From contig CP186339.1 of assembly GCA_049347715.1 (NCBI GenBank), positions 372,001 to 436,000 on the forward strand: a stretch of DNA of 64,000 nucleotides, given 5' to 3'. The notes beneath the pieces were generated by a model that was not told the DNA's origin, did no database searches, and saw nothing but the letters and a program-made list of their open reading frames with translations. The translations under genes were made by a program, and so were the position numbers. Origin of the DNA: Thalassotalea_B piscium_A. GTDB taxonomy: Bacteria; Pseudomonadota; Gammaproteobacteria; Enterobacterales; Alteromonadaceae. Positions 18,032 to 26,813 of the stretch are shown here, one piece after another (positions within the stretch are counted from its first letter, which is position 1; each line of letters begins with the position of its first letter).

Positions 18032-20746
18032 ATGACGTTTAAATATCAAAACCTCGTTTATTTATTTGTTAGTGCGTTATTTTTTTCTGCTGTATCACTG
18101 GCCAATAGCACTCCTACTAGCAATAGTTCAACCATGTGGCCGGGTACTCAATACGATTCGACCGTACCAACCTTAAAGCAAGTATTGGGCTATGATATTG
18201 GTGAGCGTATTACTAATCATAGCGATATGCTTCGTTATTTTGAATCGTTAGAAAAGGCCAAACCTTCACAAATAAAAATTATAGAATACGGACGTACATG
18301 GGAAGGGCGCAAGCTGATATATGCGGCAATAGGCAATAATCAAAATATTGCTAACCTTGATGGTTTTGCTGACAAAATGCAGCAATTATCAGATCCGAAC
18401 AAAACAGATAAAAGTACGGCAAAAAAATTGATTGCCCAGTTACCGGCATCTGTTTGGCTAGGTTATGGTGTCCATGGTAATGAAATCAGTAGCACGGAAG
18501 CCGCAATGATGATGGCCTATCATCTATTGGCTGCTCCGAATAACCCTATCAATAAAAAAATATTAGACAATACCCTTGTATTTATTGACCCGTTACAGAA
18601 CCCCGATGGAAGAACCCGCTTCACCAGTCAATATTATGCTACGGTTGGTATGCAGCACAGTGGCGACCGATTAAGTGCTGAGCATAATGAACCATGGCCA
18701 GGAGGACGTTCTAATCATTATCTTTTTGATATGAATCGAGATTGGTTAGCGATAACTCAACCTGAAACTGCGGGTCGAATTAATGCCATGAATCATTATC
18801 GTCCTCTGGTCGTTATTGATTTGCATGAAATGGGGGGAGATCAAAGTTATTATTTTGCTCCCGCAGCACAACCATTTAATCCACAAATGACAAAAACACA
18901 GATCGAGAACATTTCGATTATTGGTAAAAATAACGGAAAGCACTTTGATCAATTTGGTTTTGATTATTTCACTCGTGAAATATTTGATGCTTTTTATCCT
19001 GGTTATGGGGATAGCTGGCCAACATTTTATGGCGCATCTGCATCAACGTATGAAGTTTCTTCATCACGAGGAGAGGTTTTTACAAAAAGTACTGGGGAAA
19101 CGTTAACCTATTTAAATACTATTCATCGACATTTTGTCGCTTCAATGTCCACTGCGGAAGCGGTAGCTGAAAATCATGAAAAGTTATTGAAAGATTATTA
19201 CCAGTATCAAATAGATGCGATAAACACAGGTAAAAATAATAAAGAACGTATTTATATCATGCCTAATAAGCGTAATGTTGCGGGCGCACATCGACTTGCC
19301 ACACTAATGGCGCAACATGATGTTAAGGTTGAAAGAGCGACTGAAGCGTTTAAAAGTTGTGGAAAAAAATATCAGCCTGGTGCTTATATTATTGATACAG
19401 CGCAACCTAAAGGTCGATTTGTGACAACAACCTTTAAGCAGCAAATTGATATGGACAGTCATTTTATTAAAGAGCAAGAACGTCGTCGTAGCCGTAAGTT
19501 AGATGACGAAATTTATGATATAACGGGCTGGTCATTACCTCTAATGTTTGATGTCGATGTTGATCATTGTGGTAAAGCCATAAATGTAGCTTCAGAGATA
19601 GTAACAAAAGATGATTTATTAATGGGGCATGTGGCTAACCTGAATGCGACCGTTGCGTATATTGTGCCTTGGGGTGATATGGCAGCCGGTCGATTTTTAA
19701 CGGCCGCGTTAATGCAAAATATTTCAGTGAAAAGCGCTGATAAAGCCTTTGTGGTGGATAATAAACATCACTTTAGTGCAGGTTCACTCATTATTGAGAA
19801 ACGCACTAATCCAGAGGGATTAGCGGATAAAATTGAAAGTACTGCTAAGATGTCTGGAGCTCAAGTTGTTGGTGTAAATACTAGCTGGGTAACAGAAGGC
19901 CCTAGCTTTGGTAGTGATAACACCGTTGTGATGAAAGCACCGAAAATTGCAATGGCTTGGGATACGCCTGTTAGTTCATTGAGTGCTGGTAATTCTCGTT
20001 TTGTTATTGAACGACAGTTTAATTATCCAGTGACTGCAATACGTACACCTATGCTTAAAAGTGCTGATTTATCTAATTATCAGGTGTTAATTCTCCCCTC
20101 AGGTAATTACAACAATGTTTTAGGTAAGTCGGGTGCAGATAATATAAAACAATGGGTGAAAAAAGGAGGCGTTTTAATTACTTTTGGTAGTGCGACTAAA
20201 TTTGCGGCAGACCCAACTATTGCCTTGTTAGATGTGCAACGAGAGCAAGCGTTTAAAGATAAAAAGGCCACAGCAAAGGCAGCAAGTGAAGATGATAAAA
20301 AGGAACCTTTGGTTGAGGGGCAACTATTCACATCAAAAGCTGATTTAGTGGCAGCAAGTGAAAATGCTAAAGAGAAACCTGACTTTGTTGCTGGTGTATT
20401 AGCGAATATAGAAGTGGATCAAGAGCATTGGTTAACTGCAGGCGTGCATAAAAATCTTGTGGCGATTGCTTATGGTAATGATATTTATACGCCAATAAAG
20501 TTAGCGTCTGGTAAAAATTTAGCTTGGTTCTCAAGTGCAGACAAGGTGTTAGCTAGTGGCTACCTATGGGAAGAAAATAAAAAACAATTGGCTTATAAGC
20601 CTTATTTAATTCATCAGCCGATAGGGAAAGGTATGGTTATTGGTTTTACCCAAGAACCAACCACTCGAGCGTACCTCGATGGTTTAAATATTATGTTGTT
20701 AAACAGTATATTTAGAGCGTCAGCGCATGCATCGCCATTAATATAA
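18032..20746 (+). CDS. Secreted M14 family zinc carboxypeptidase-like protein
   Basis: The 904-residue protein starts with a signal peptide (about residues 1-24). The M14 domain follows, with zinc ligands in YGVHGNEISSTEA (His and Glu near 147 and 150) and VIDLHEMGGDQ near 263. The substrate-contact segment NPDGRTRF is typical. A C-terminal part (about 620-720) resembles a class I glutamine amidotransferase-like fold (VLILPSGNYNNVLGKSGADN, then KKGGVLITFGSA). It is predicted to be a periplasmic or outer-surface peptidase. It is a single gene with its own terminator. Confidence 0.85.
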   Translation: MTFKYQNLVYLFVSALFFSAVSLANSTPTSNSSTMWPGTQYDSTVPTLKQVLGYDIGERITNHSDMLRYFESLEKAKPSQIKIIEYGRTWEGRKLIYAAIGNNQNIANLDGFADKMQQLSDPNKTDKSTAKKLIAQLPASVWLGYGVHGNEISSTEAAMMMAYHLLAAPNNPINKKILDNTLVFIDPLQNPDGRTRFTSQYYATVGMQHSGDRLSAEHNEPWPGGRSNHYLFDMNRDWLAITQPETAGRINAMNHYRPLVVIDLHEMGGDQSYYFAPAAQPFNPQMTKTQIENISIIGKNNGKHFDQFGFDYFTREIFDAFYPGYGDSWPTFYGASASTYEVSSSRGEVFTKSTGETLTYLNTIHRHFVASMSTAEAVAENHEKLLKDYYQYQIDAINTGKNNKERIYIMPNKRNVAGAHRLATLMAQHDVKVERATEAFKSCGKKYQPGAYIIDTAQPKGRFVTTTFKQQIDMDSHFIKEQERRRSRKLDDEIYDITGWSLPLMFDVDVDHCGKAINVASEIVTKDDLLMGHVANLNATVAYIVPWGDMAAGRFLTAALMQNISVKSADKAFVVDNKHHFSAGSLIIEKRTNPEGLADKIESTAKMSGAQVVGVNTSWVTEGPSFGSDNTVVMKAPKIAMAWDTPVSSLSAGNSRFVIERQFNYPVTAIRTPMLKSADLSNYQVLILPSGNYNNVLGKSGADNIKQWVKKGGVLITFGSATKFAADPTIALLDVQREQAFKDKKATAKAASEDDKKEPLVEGQLFTSKADLVAASENAKEKPDFVAGVLANIEVDQEHWLTAGVHKNLVAIAYGNDIYTPIKLASGKNLAWFSSADKVLASGYLWEENKKQLAYKPYLIHQPIGKGMVIGFTQEPTTRAYLDGLNIMLLNSIFRASAHASPLI

Positions 20747-20763
20747 TGACTCTATGAGCATTA

Positions 20764-20791
20764 GAAAAGCCAACGTATGTTGGCTTTTTTT
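20764..20791 (+). terminator. Rho-independent terminator
   Basis: The stem AAAAGCCAAC / GTTGGCTTTT with a four-base loop is followed by a T run, directly after the M14 peptidase gene. Confidence 0.85.
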
Positions 20792-20821
20792 ATGTAAGGG
20801 ACTGTAGTCGATTAAAATTAT

Positions 20822-21367
20822 TTATACGTTATTATTTTTTATTTGATAATAAACCACATAGGTTTCAAATAACGGGTCGATGTGGTGATAGGTTTTTACG
20901 TATTCCATACCAATTTTTTTCATGACTTTAACCGAAGCAATATTGGCTTCATCGGCAATAGCACAAAAAGATTGAATACGTTTATCATGACTAAAATGTT
21001 GTTTAATATGCTCAGCCGCTTCACTGGCATAGCCTTTCCCCCAAGTTGATTGGAAGAACCGCCAACCGAGTTCTATATTATCAAATTCAGGTTTTTCTGA
21101 AAAAAAGTGCATTGGGCGTACTAATATCCAGCCAAGATATTCTGTTGTTGCCGTATTATTTACCTGCCAAATTCCCCAGCCTTTATCTTCATCTCGGTAG
21201 GCGTTCATTCGAGGAAGTAAAATGGTGTTAATATCATTCATCGAAGAGGGAGTGCCACCATTGATAAAGTGCATAACAGCAGGGTCTTGATCGAGTTGGA
21301 ATAATTTATCTGCATCATGTTCATTCATTAACCGATACGATAATCGAGCAGAGTTAGCTATTTTCAT
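20822..21367 (-). CDS. GNAT family N-acetyltransferase (RimJ/RimL-like)
   Basis: The 181-residue protein fits the Acetyltransf_3 group: an N-terminal strand SARLSYRLMNEHDADKLFQL, the central IELGWRFFQSTWGKGYASEA, where WGKGYASEA is the acetyl-CoA pyrophosphate loop, and the closing NIASVKVMKKIGM. Substrate unknown; relatives modify ribosomal proteins or small molecules. It is preceded on the minus strand by ppaC, 89 bp away. Confidence 0.85.
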   Translation of the reverse strand: MKIANSARLSYRLMNEHDADKLFQLDQDPAVMHFINGGTPSSMNDINTILLPRMNAYRDEDKGWGIWQVNNTATTEYLGWILVRPMHFFSEKPEFDNIELGWRFFQSTWGKGYASEAAEHIKQHFSHDKRIQSFCAIADEANIASVKVMKKIGMEYVKTYHHIDPLFETYVVYYQIKNNNV

Positions 21368-21456
21368 ATGAGGATATTTTTGATAGATGGTATTAATAGA
21401 TTAAAGCGAAAGCACCGTAAAATACAGCGCTTTCGTTTATAGATAACGGAAGAACT

Positions 21457-22377
21457 TTAGGTTAATGAGTCTTGTAATTGCGGTACGACTTGTTTTTTTC
21501 GTGACAGAACGCCATCAATCCAAACGCGACCATTAACTGTCGGTTTACCATAAGCTTTTTGAGTTAAGTCATCATTATCACTAACCACTAAAAACTCTGA
21601 GCCTTCTTTCATGATATCCGTCAGCAATAAGATAACGCTATGGTAGTTACCTTCAACTTTTAAAGCCGCAATATCAGCTTCTAAATCGGCTTTCATGTCG
21701 TCAAAAATACTTAAATCAATGACTTCTAGTTGACCAATGCCCACTAATTTACCATTCATTTTAAAATCTTTAAAATCACGTAAAACGAGATCGCGTACTG
21801 GTGTACCTTCAACGGCTGACTTAACTTTAAACATTTCCATGCCTAAGCCTTTGTAGTCCTCAATACCGGCAATTTCTGCTAATGCTTCAACACATTTAAT
21901 ATCGGCAGTTGTACAAGTAGGAGATTTAAAAATGACGGTATCACTTAAAATTGCACACATCATGGCACCAGCAATGTTTTTCGGAATTTCAACATTATGA
22001 AAGTCGTACATCATTTTGATAATAGTATTAGTACAACCAACAGGGCGTACCCAAATTTCTAAAGGGGTTGATGTGGTAATATCACCAAGCTTGTGATGAT
22101 CAATAATGCCTAAAATAGTGGCATCATCAATATCATCCGGTCCTTGAACACGATCTGAATGGTCAACTATATACAAGCTTTCACCGGCATAGCTAGTTTT
22201 AAGTTCAGGTTGTTCAAAACCAAACTTGTCTAAAATAAATAACGTTTCAGGTGATAATTCACCTAAACGGGCAGGAACCGTTTCTTCTCCTAAAGTAGTT
22301 TTTAGGTATGAAAGGGCTATCGCTGAACAAATAGAATCTGAGTCAGGCGTTTTGTGTCCAACAACATAATTAGGCAT
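21457..22377 (-). CDS. ppaC: Manganese-dependent inorganic pyrophosphatase (family II)
   Basis: This cytoplasmic enzyme hydrolyses pyrophosphate to phosphate. The 306-residue protein has the DHH-family metal motifs: GHKTPDSDSICSAIA at the start, IVDHSD, and GIIDHHKLGD near residue 95, then VRPVGCTNTII. The C-terminal DHHA2 domain ends with SRKKQVVPQL. No CBS insert is present, so it is the unregulated type. Confidence 0.94.
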   Translation of the reverse strand: MPNYVVGHKTPDSDSICSAIALSYLKTTLGEETVPARLGELSPETLFILDKFGFEQPELKTSYAGESLYIVDHSDRVQGPDDIDDATILGIIDHHKLGDITTSTPLEIWVRPVGCTNTIIKMMYDFHNVEIPKNIAGAMMCAILSDTVIFKSPTCTTADIKCVEALAEIAGIEDYKGLGMEMFKVKSAVEGTPVRDLVLRDFKDFKMNGKLVGIGQLEVIDLSIFDDMKADLEADIAALKVEGNYHSVILLLTDIMKEGSEFLVVSDNDDLTQKAYGKPTVNGRVWIDGVLSRKKQVVPQLQDSLT

Positions 22378-22483
22378 ATCAGGTATCTCTCTCTTAATTT
22401 GCCGTTATTCTAGCAAAAACTTAGCGAGAAGGTAAAAAATAACCTTCTCTTTTTATGCTATTTTTTAGTTGATAGCTGCAGCA

Positions 22484-23500
22484 TTAATAATTCAGTTTCG
22501 TTGTTTTCCCCCAAAAAACCCGATATGAAAAAATGGTGTAGGCAAAAATTGTGGGTAGTACCACGACTGCGCCGACAAAAATAAACATTAACGAGTTACG
22601 TGCGCTAGCGGCTTCCCATATGGTGATTTGCTGCCAAACAATATAAGGATAAAAGCTGTAAGCTAAACCAAGAAAACACAAAATAAAGATCAATGTCGCA
22701 CATAAAAAAGGATACCAGCAGCCAACATCATTTTTCATAGGGACTTTAGTCAGATATAAATGGACGGAGCTAAACAAAAAGATAAATAAGAAACTAATAG
22801 GGATAACAATAATTATTTGTGGGAAACTGAACCATTTGTTCATGATTGCTTCATTCATTAATAAGTTAGTCACACTTACCGCTAAAATGCCTAATGCCAT
22901 CAATATATTACAATACTTTGCCCAGCGGGCTGCTTTCACTTGTAACTCACCCTCCGTGCGCATGACTAACCAAGCTGCGCCAATAAAACAGTAGCCAGCG
23001 GTAACACAGATACTAGCAAGTACTGAAAAGCTATAGGCAAAGGTGGTATTTTCAAATCCTGTGACGTAACGACCTAACATGTACCCTTGGCTGAGGGTTG
23101 CCAATAAGGAGCCTGCTTTAAAGGTTAGATCCCACTTTCTTTTATTTTTACTGGGCGCTTTAGTTCGAAAGTCAAAAGAGACACCTCGCAAAATAAGACC
23201 AACTACCATTAACGCTGTTGGCAAATATAAAGCCTGTAAAATAATTGAATGGGCTTTTGGAAAGGCAATAAATAATAAACCAATGGCCATAACTAACCAG
23301 GTTTCATTAGCATCCCAAAAAGGACCAATAGAATAAATCATCATATCACGATGGTGCTGATTATTATGCTGTGGTGTATCTTTTGGAAGTAGTACGCCAA
23401 CACCTAAATCATAGCCATCTAATATGGCATAAACTAAGAATGATAAGGCCATAAGTCCGAGAAATACCGCAGGCAACCAATCGTTATCAGGAATGTTCAT
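22484..23500 (-). CDS. cioB: Cyanide-insensitive quinol oxidase (bd type), subunit II
   Basis: CydB/CioB stabilises the haem-bearing subunit of the bd-type quinol oxidase in the inner membrane. The 338-residue protein has about eight or nine membrane helices and the family start DGYDLGVGVLLP followed by NETWLVMAIGLLFIAFP. It follows cioA with a 23-bp gap. Calling it CioB rather than CydB depends on the short Q-loop of its partner. Confidence 0.9.
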   Translation of the reverse strand: MNIPDNDWLPAVFLGLMALSFLVYAILDGYDLGVGVLLPKDTPQHNNQHHRDMMIYSIGPFWDANETWLVMAIGLLFIAFPKAHSIILQALYLPTALMVVGLILRGVSFDFRTKAPSKNKRKWDLTFKAGSLLATLSQGYMLGRYVTGFENTTFAYSFSVLASICVTAGYCFIGAAWLVMRTEGELQVKAARWAKYCNILMALGILAVSVTNLLMNEAIMNKWFSFPQIIIVIPISFLFIFLFSSVHLYLTKVPMKNDVGCWYPFLCATLIFILCFLGLAYSFYPYIVWQQITIWEAASARNSLMFIFVGAVVVLPTIFAYTIFSYRVFWGKTTKLNY

Positions 23501-23523
23501 GGGGCAGTCCTTGTTTGTGTAAG

Positions 23524-24906
23524 TTAAAGTTCATCAAGTAAGTGGTCGTTTTGCATATCAGAGCGAGCTAAATCTTTTTGTTCTAAATTAATGGCACGAT
23601 GTGCCATAACAAATAGAGTACTGATATAAGAAAATAGTAAAAAAGCATAGACCACGGCATAAATGGCTAATGAAATGGCGATATTTTCCGGTGGCGTACT
23701 GGTAACTGCATCTTTGGTTCTGAGTAACCCTGTGACAAGGTAAGGTTGTCTGCCTATTTCTGTCACGTACCAACCTGCTAATGTGGCAATCCAGCCTGAA
23801 AAGGTCATTGCAATTGTGCTTTTAAGTAACCAAGACGGATATTGTTTTTTATAAATGAAAAAGTAACAGCCTAACCAAGCGGTGAGAAGCATCAATACAC
23901 CAACACCAATCATGATACGAAAGCTAAAAAACAGTGGTGCAACAGGAGGATGTTCACCTTCAAATTCATTAAGTCCTTTTACTTCACCATTAATATCGTG
24001 AGTTAAAATTAAACTTGCCATATTAGGCAGTGCTATTTCAAAGTGATTTTCCCGTTTGCTTTCATCGGGTATAGCAAATAATAATAAGGGTAAGCCTTTC
24101 TCAGTATGCCATGCGCCTTCCATTGCAGCGATTTTAGCGGGCTGGTGTTTTAAAGTATTTAAACCATGTAGATCACCAACAAAAATTTGCAACGGAATAA
24201 TACAAGCGGCAACGGTTACCCCAAATTTCAACGAAATTTTAGCGGATGATTTGTTGTCGCCTTTATAAACGCGATAGGCTGATACGCCAGCAACAAAAAA
24301 TGCGGCAGTAAGACCTGAGGCTAACAGCATATGTATTACACGATAGGGCATTGAGGGGTTAAATATAACGTCGAACCAGCTTGTTACATAAGCAACCCCA
24401 TCAATCATTTCATAACCCTGAGGTGTTTGCATCCATGAGTTAAGTGAAATGATCCAAAAAGCGGAAATACTTGTGCCAATAGCAACGAGTAATGTGGCTA
24501 TTGTATGTACCCGTTGCGATACTCGTTCGCCCCCAAAGAGCATAATCGATAAAAATGATGCTTCTAAAAAGAATGCAGTTAATACTTCATAACCCAGTAA
24601 TGGACCGGCAATATTTCCCACGGTTTCCATGTATCCAGGCCAATTCGTCCCAAATTGAAAGGACATGGTAATTCCCGTCACAACACCTATGGCAAATGAC
24701 AGAGCAAAAATACGTACCCAAAACCTGTAAATACGCATCCAAGTTTCATCTTGGGTTTTGTTAAAACGTACTTTAAAAAACACCAACATCCAGCAAAGTG
24801 CAATGTTGATAGTAGGGAATAGAATGTGAACACTAATATTTAAAGCAAATTGAATTCGAGATAGCATAAAGCCTAAGTCATTTGGACCCGCAGCAAGATC
24901 GAGCAT
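23524..24906 (-). CDS. cioA: Cyanide-insensitive quinol oxidase (bd type), subunit I
   Basis: CioA reduces oxygen to water with electrons from quinol. The 460-residue protein has about nine helices, an N-terminal haem-ligand His in LNISVHILFP, the acidic FFLEASFLSIMLFG motif and the late GRQPYLVTGLLRTKDAV motif. It is shorter than E. coli CydA (522), and the loop before GRQPY is short, which fits the CIO subgroup. It lies 15 bp after a MarR/GbsR-type regulator and before cioB. Confidence 0.92.
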   Translation of the reverse strand: MLDLAAGPNDLGFMLSRIQFALNISVHILFPTINIALCWMLVFFKVRFNKTQDETWMRIYRFWVRIFALSFAIGVVTGITMSFQFGTNWPGYMETVGNIAGPLLGYEVLTAFFLEASFLSIMLFGGERVSQRVHTIATLLVAIGTSISAFWIISLNSWMQTPQGYEMIDGVAYVTSWFDVIFNPSMPYRVIHMLLASGLTAAFFVAGVSAYRVYKGDNKSSAKISLKFGVTVAACIIPLQIFVGDLHGLNTLKHQPAKIAAMEGAWHTEKGLPLLLFAIPDESKRENHFEIALPNMASLILTHDINGEVKGLNEFEGEHPPVAPLFFSFRIMIGVGVLMLLTAWLGCYFFIYKKQYPSWLLKSTIAMTFSGWIATLAGWYVTEIGRQPYLVTGLLRTKDAVTSTPPENIAISLAIYAVVYAFLLFSYISTLFVMAHRAINLEQKDLARSDMQNDHLLDEL

Positions 24907-24921
24907 GGCAGTAGTACTCCG

Positions 24922-25464
24922 TTATTTTTTAAGAAATTTTTCTTTAGCGTCAATTATTTTTCCAATACCTGAGCCAAGTTTTAATAAGGTGGATAGTTTT
25001 TCTGAAGACATATTTTGAAGTTCTGTACTCCAAATAGTGACCATTTCCATTAAGTCGTGCATCTCTTGAACACGTTGTTGTGTATACTTGTCTGCATGAT
25101 TGGAAGGCTTTTCTAATAGCGCATTACGGAAGGTTGTCAGTGTCGGATCAAGCTCTCGCTTTCTTCGTTCAATAATTAATGTACGGGCAATTTCCCAAAT
25201 ATCTTTAGGTGCTGAAAAATATTCTTTTCGATCTCCAGGAATATGATGTAGCTTAATTAAATTCCATGATTTTAATTCTTTTAAACCCATACTGACATTT
25301 GAACGAGAAATTAATAACGCATCACTGATTTGATCCGCATTAAGGGGTTCTTCTGTTAATACGATCAAGGCATACATCTGACCTAGTGTTCGATTCAAAC
25401 CCCAGCGAGACCCCATTTCACCAAAATGAGAAATTAAAGATTGTTGCATCGGTGTTATTTTCAT
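24922..25464 (-). CDS. GbsR/MarR-type transcriptional regulator of the cio operon
   Basis: The 180-residue protein has a winged-helix domain in its first half: GLNRTLGQMYALIVLTEEP, then NADQISDALLISRSNVSMGL and a wing LIKLHHIPGDRKEYF. This follows the GbsR group of MarR-like proteins. A helical C-terminal part may dimerise. It is the promoter-proximal gene of the three-gene operon with cioAB, so it probably controls it; this is inferred from position. Confidence 0.82.
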   Translation of the reverse strand: MKITPMQQSLISHFGEMGSRWGLNRTLGQMYALIVLTEEPLNADQISDALLISRSNVSMGLKELKSWNLIKLHHIPGDRKEYFSAPKDIWEIARTLIIERRKRELDPTLTTFRNALLEKPSNHADKYTQQRVQEMHDLMEMVTIWSTELQNMSSEKLSTLLKLGSGIGKIIDAKEKFLKK

Positions 25465-25524
25465 AGTGCTCTCATTACAGTTGTTTTTGAACTTTCAGTA
25501 ATTTCTGAAAATTGTAAACTTTTA

Positions 25525-25538
25525 TTGATCTAAGTCAA
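25525..25538 (-). promoter_or_regulatory. FNR/Anr-like binding site
   Basis: TTGATCTAAGTCAA matches the FNR consensus TTGAT-N4-ATCAA except for one base, and it is an inverted repeat in its own right. It lies about 60-75 bp upstream of the regulator-cioAB start codon, where an oxygen-responsive activator or repressor would act. Control by FNR is inferred. Confidence 0.6.
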
Positions 25539-25592
25539 TACAATTTCCCTATATTTTTTTGAAATGAGTGCAGAAATAAAAGAAGGGTCAAT

Positions 25593-25626
25593 AAAAAAGC
25601 CTGATAACTATTTAGCTAACAGGCTT
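25593..25626 (-). terminator. Terminator of fbp
   Basis: On the minus strand AAGCCTG and CAGGCTT form a stem followed by TTTTTTAT, 32 bp after the fbp stop codon. Confidence 0.75.
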
Positions 25627-25657
25627 AAACATACTTTAGATAGGGAAGAAGGAGAAC

Positions 25658-26626
25658 TTACTTATAGTAAGATAAACACTTTTTAACTTCGTTTTTCGAA
25701 CCCATGATCACTTCAACACGCTGATGAATATCGTTAGGTTGAATATCCATAATGCGGCCTTCACTGGTTACTGCCAGCCCACCTGCTTGTTCGATTAAGA
25801 AGCTCATTGGATTAGCTTCATACATTAAACGAAGTTTATGGGGTTTGTTGGCATCTTTAGTATCTGCGGGATAGGTAAAAATACCACCGCGGGTTAATAC
25901 ACGATGTATATCACCGACCATGGCCGCAATCCAACGCATATTAAAGTCTTTTTCTCTTGGTCCTGTTTCACCAGCAAGCAAATCGTTAATGTAGTTTTGC
26001 ATTGGTTCATGCCAAAAGCGCTGATTGGACATGTTAATTGCAAATTCTTGAGTATCGACAGGTACAGTTACATTCCGTTCAACTAATAAGAAACCACCAT
26101 GGGTGCGATCTAATACATAAAAATGAGTACCTTTACCTGTGGTCATCACTAACATGGTAGATGGTCCATAAAGTACGTAACCAGCACAAACTTGTTCATC
26201 ACCTGATTGTTTGAATTGATCAGGGTCTGTCGCATCTAAGTCAGGTTTGGCTTTATGGATAGAAAAAATGGTACCAATGAGTGAATTGATATCAATATTT
26301 GAACTTCCATCGAGGGGATCAAATGAAACGATATATTTGCCATCATCTTCTCCAGGTACTGAAGTATCTTCTTCTTCAGAAGAAATAGCTTTGACGAAAC
26401 CTGATTCTAACAAAATATCTTTGAAGAGTTCATTGGCGACAACATCAAGTTTTTTCTGGACCTCACCTTGAATATTTTCATCTAATGTTGACCCCATTAA
26501 ACCACCTAATTGTGCTTGGCTTACTCGAAATGAAATTTCTTTAGTGGCGGCAAGAATAGTTTTAATTAAAGAGATTAAACTTAGAGGAACATTATCTGCT
26601 CGTAATGATGGTGCGAGTCGTTTCAT
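25658..26626 (-). CDS. fbp: Fructose-1,6-bisphosphatase, class I
   Basis: This gluconeogenic enzyme releases phosphate from fructose 1,6-bisphosphate in the cytoplasm. The 322-residue protein has the metal and substrate motif FDPLDGSSNIDINSLIGTIF near residue 105, acidic metal ligands in ISSEEED, and the C-terminal substrate segment KLRLMYEANPMSFLIEQAGG. Length agrees with the class I family (about 330). It has its own terminator. Confidence 0.96.
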   Translation of the reverse strand: MKRLAPSLRADNVPLSLISLIKTILAATKEISFRVSQAQLGGLMGSTLDENIQGEVQKKLDVVANELFKDILLESGFVKAISSEEEDTSVPGEDDGKYIVSFDPLDGSSNIDINSLIGTIFSIHKAKPDLDATDPDQFKQSGDEQVCAGYVLYGPSTMLVMTTGKGTHFYVLDRTHGGFLLVERNVTVPVDTQEFAINMSNQRFWHEPMQNYINDLLAGETGPREKDFNMRWIAAMVGDIHRVLTRGGIFTYPADTKDANKPHKLRLMYEANPMSFLIEQAGGLAVTSEGRIMDIQPNDIHQRVEVIMGSKNEVKKCLSYYK

Positions 26627-26813
26627 GGTGATACCTAATTAATTTTTTGTTGTTGTGTATATTTTATATTATGCTGTATTAACTAATTTTCTTGTTAATG
26701 GCAGAGAGCTCTATAACATGAGTTAATGTTATTTTTATAAGCTGACAATAAAAATATTATAACAAGAAACAGACCTTCTTCAGTATAACTATTTTAATAA
26801 AATAAGGATATCT

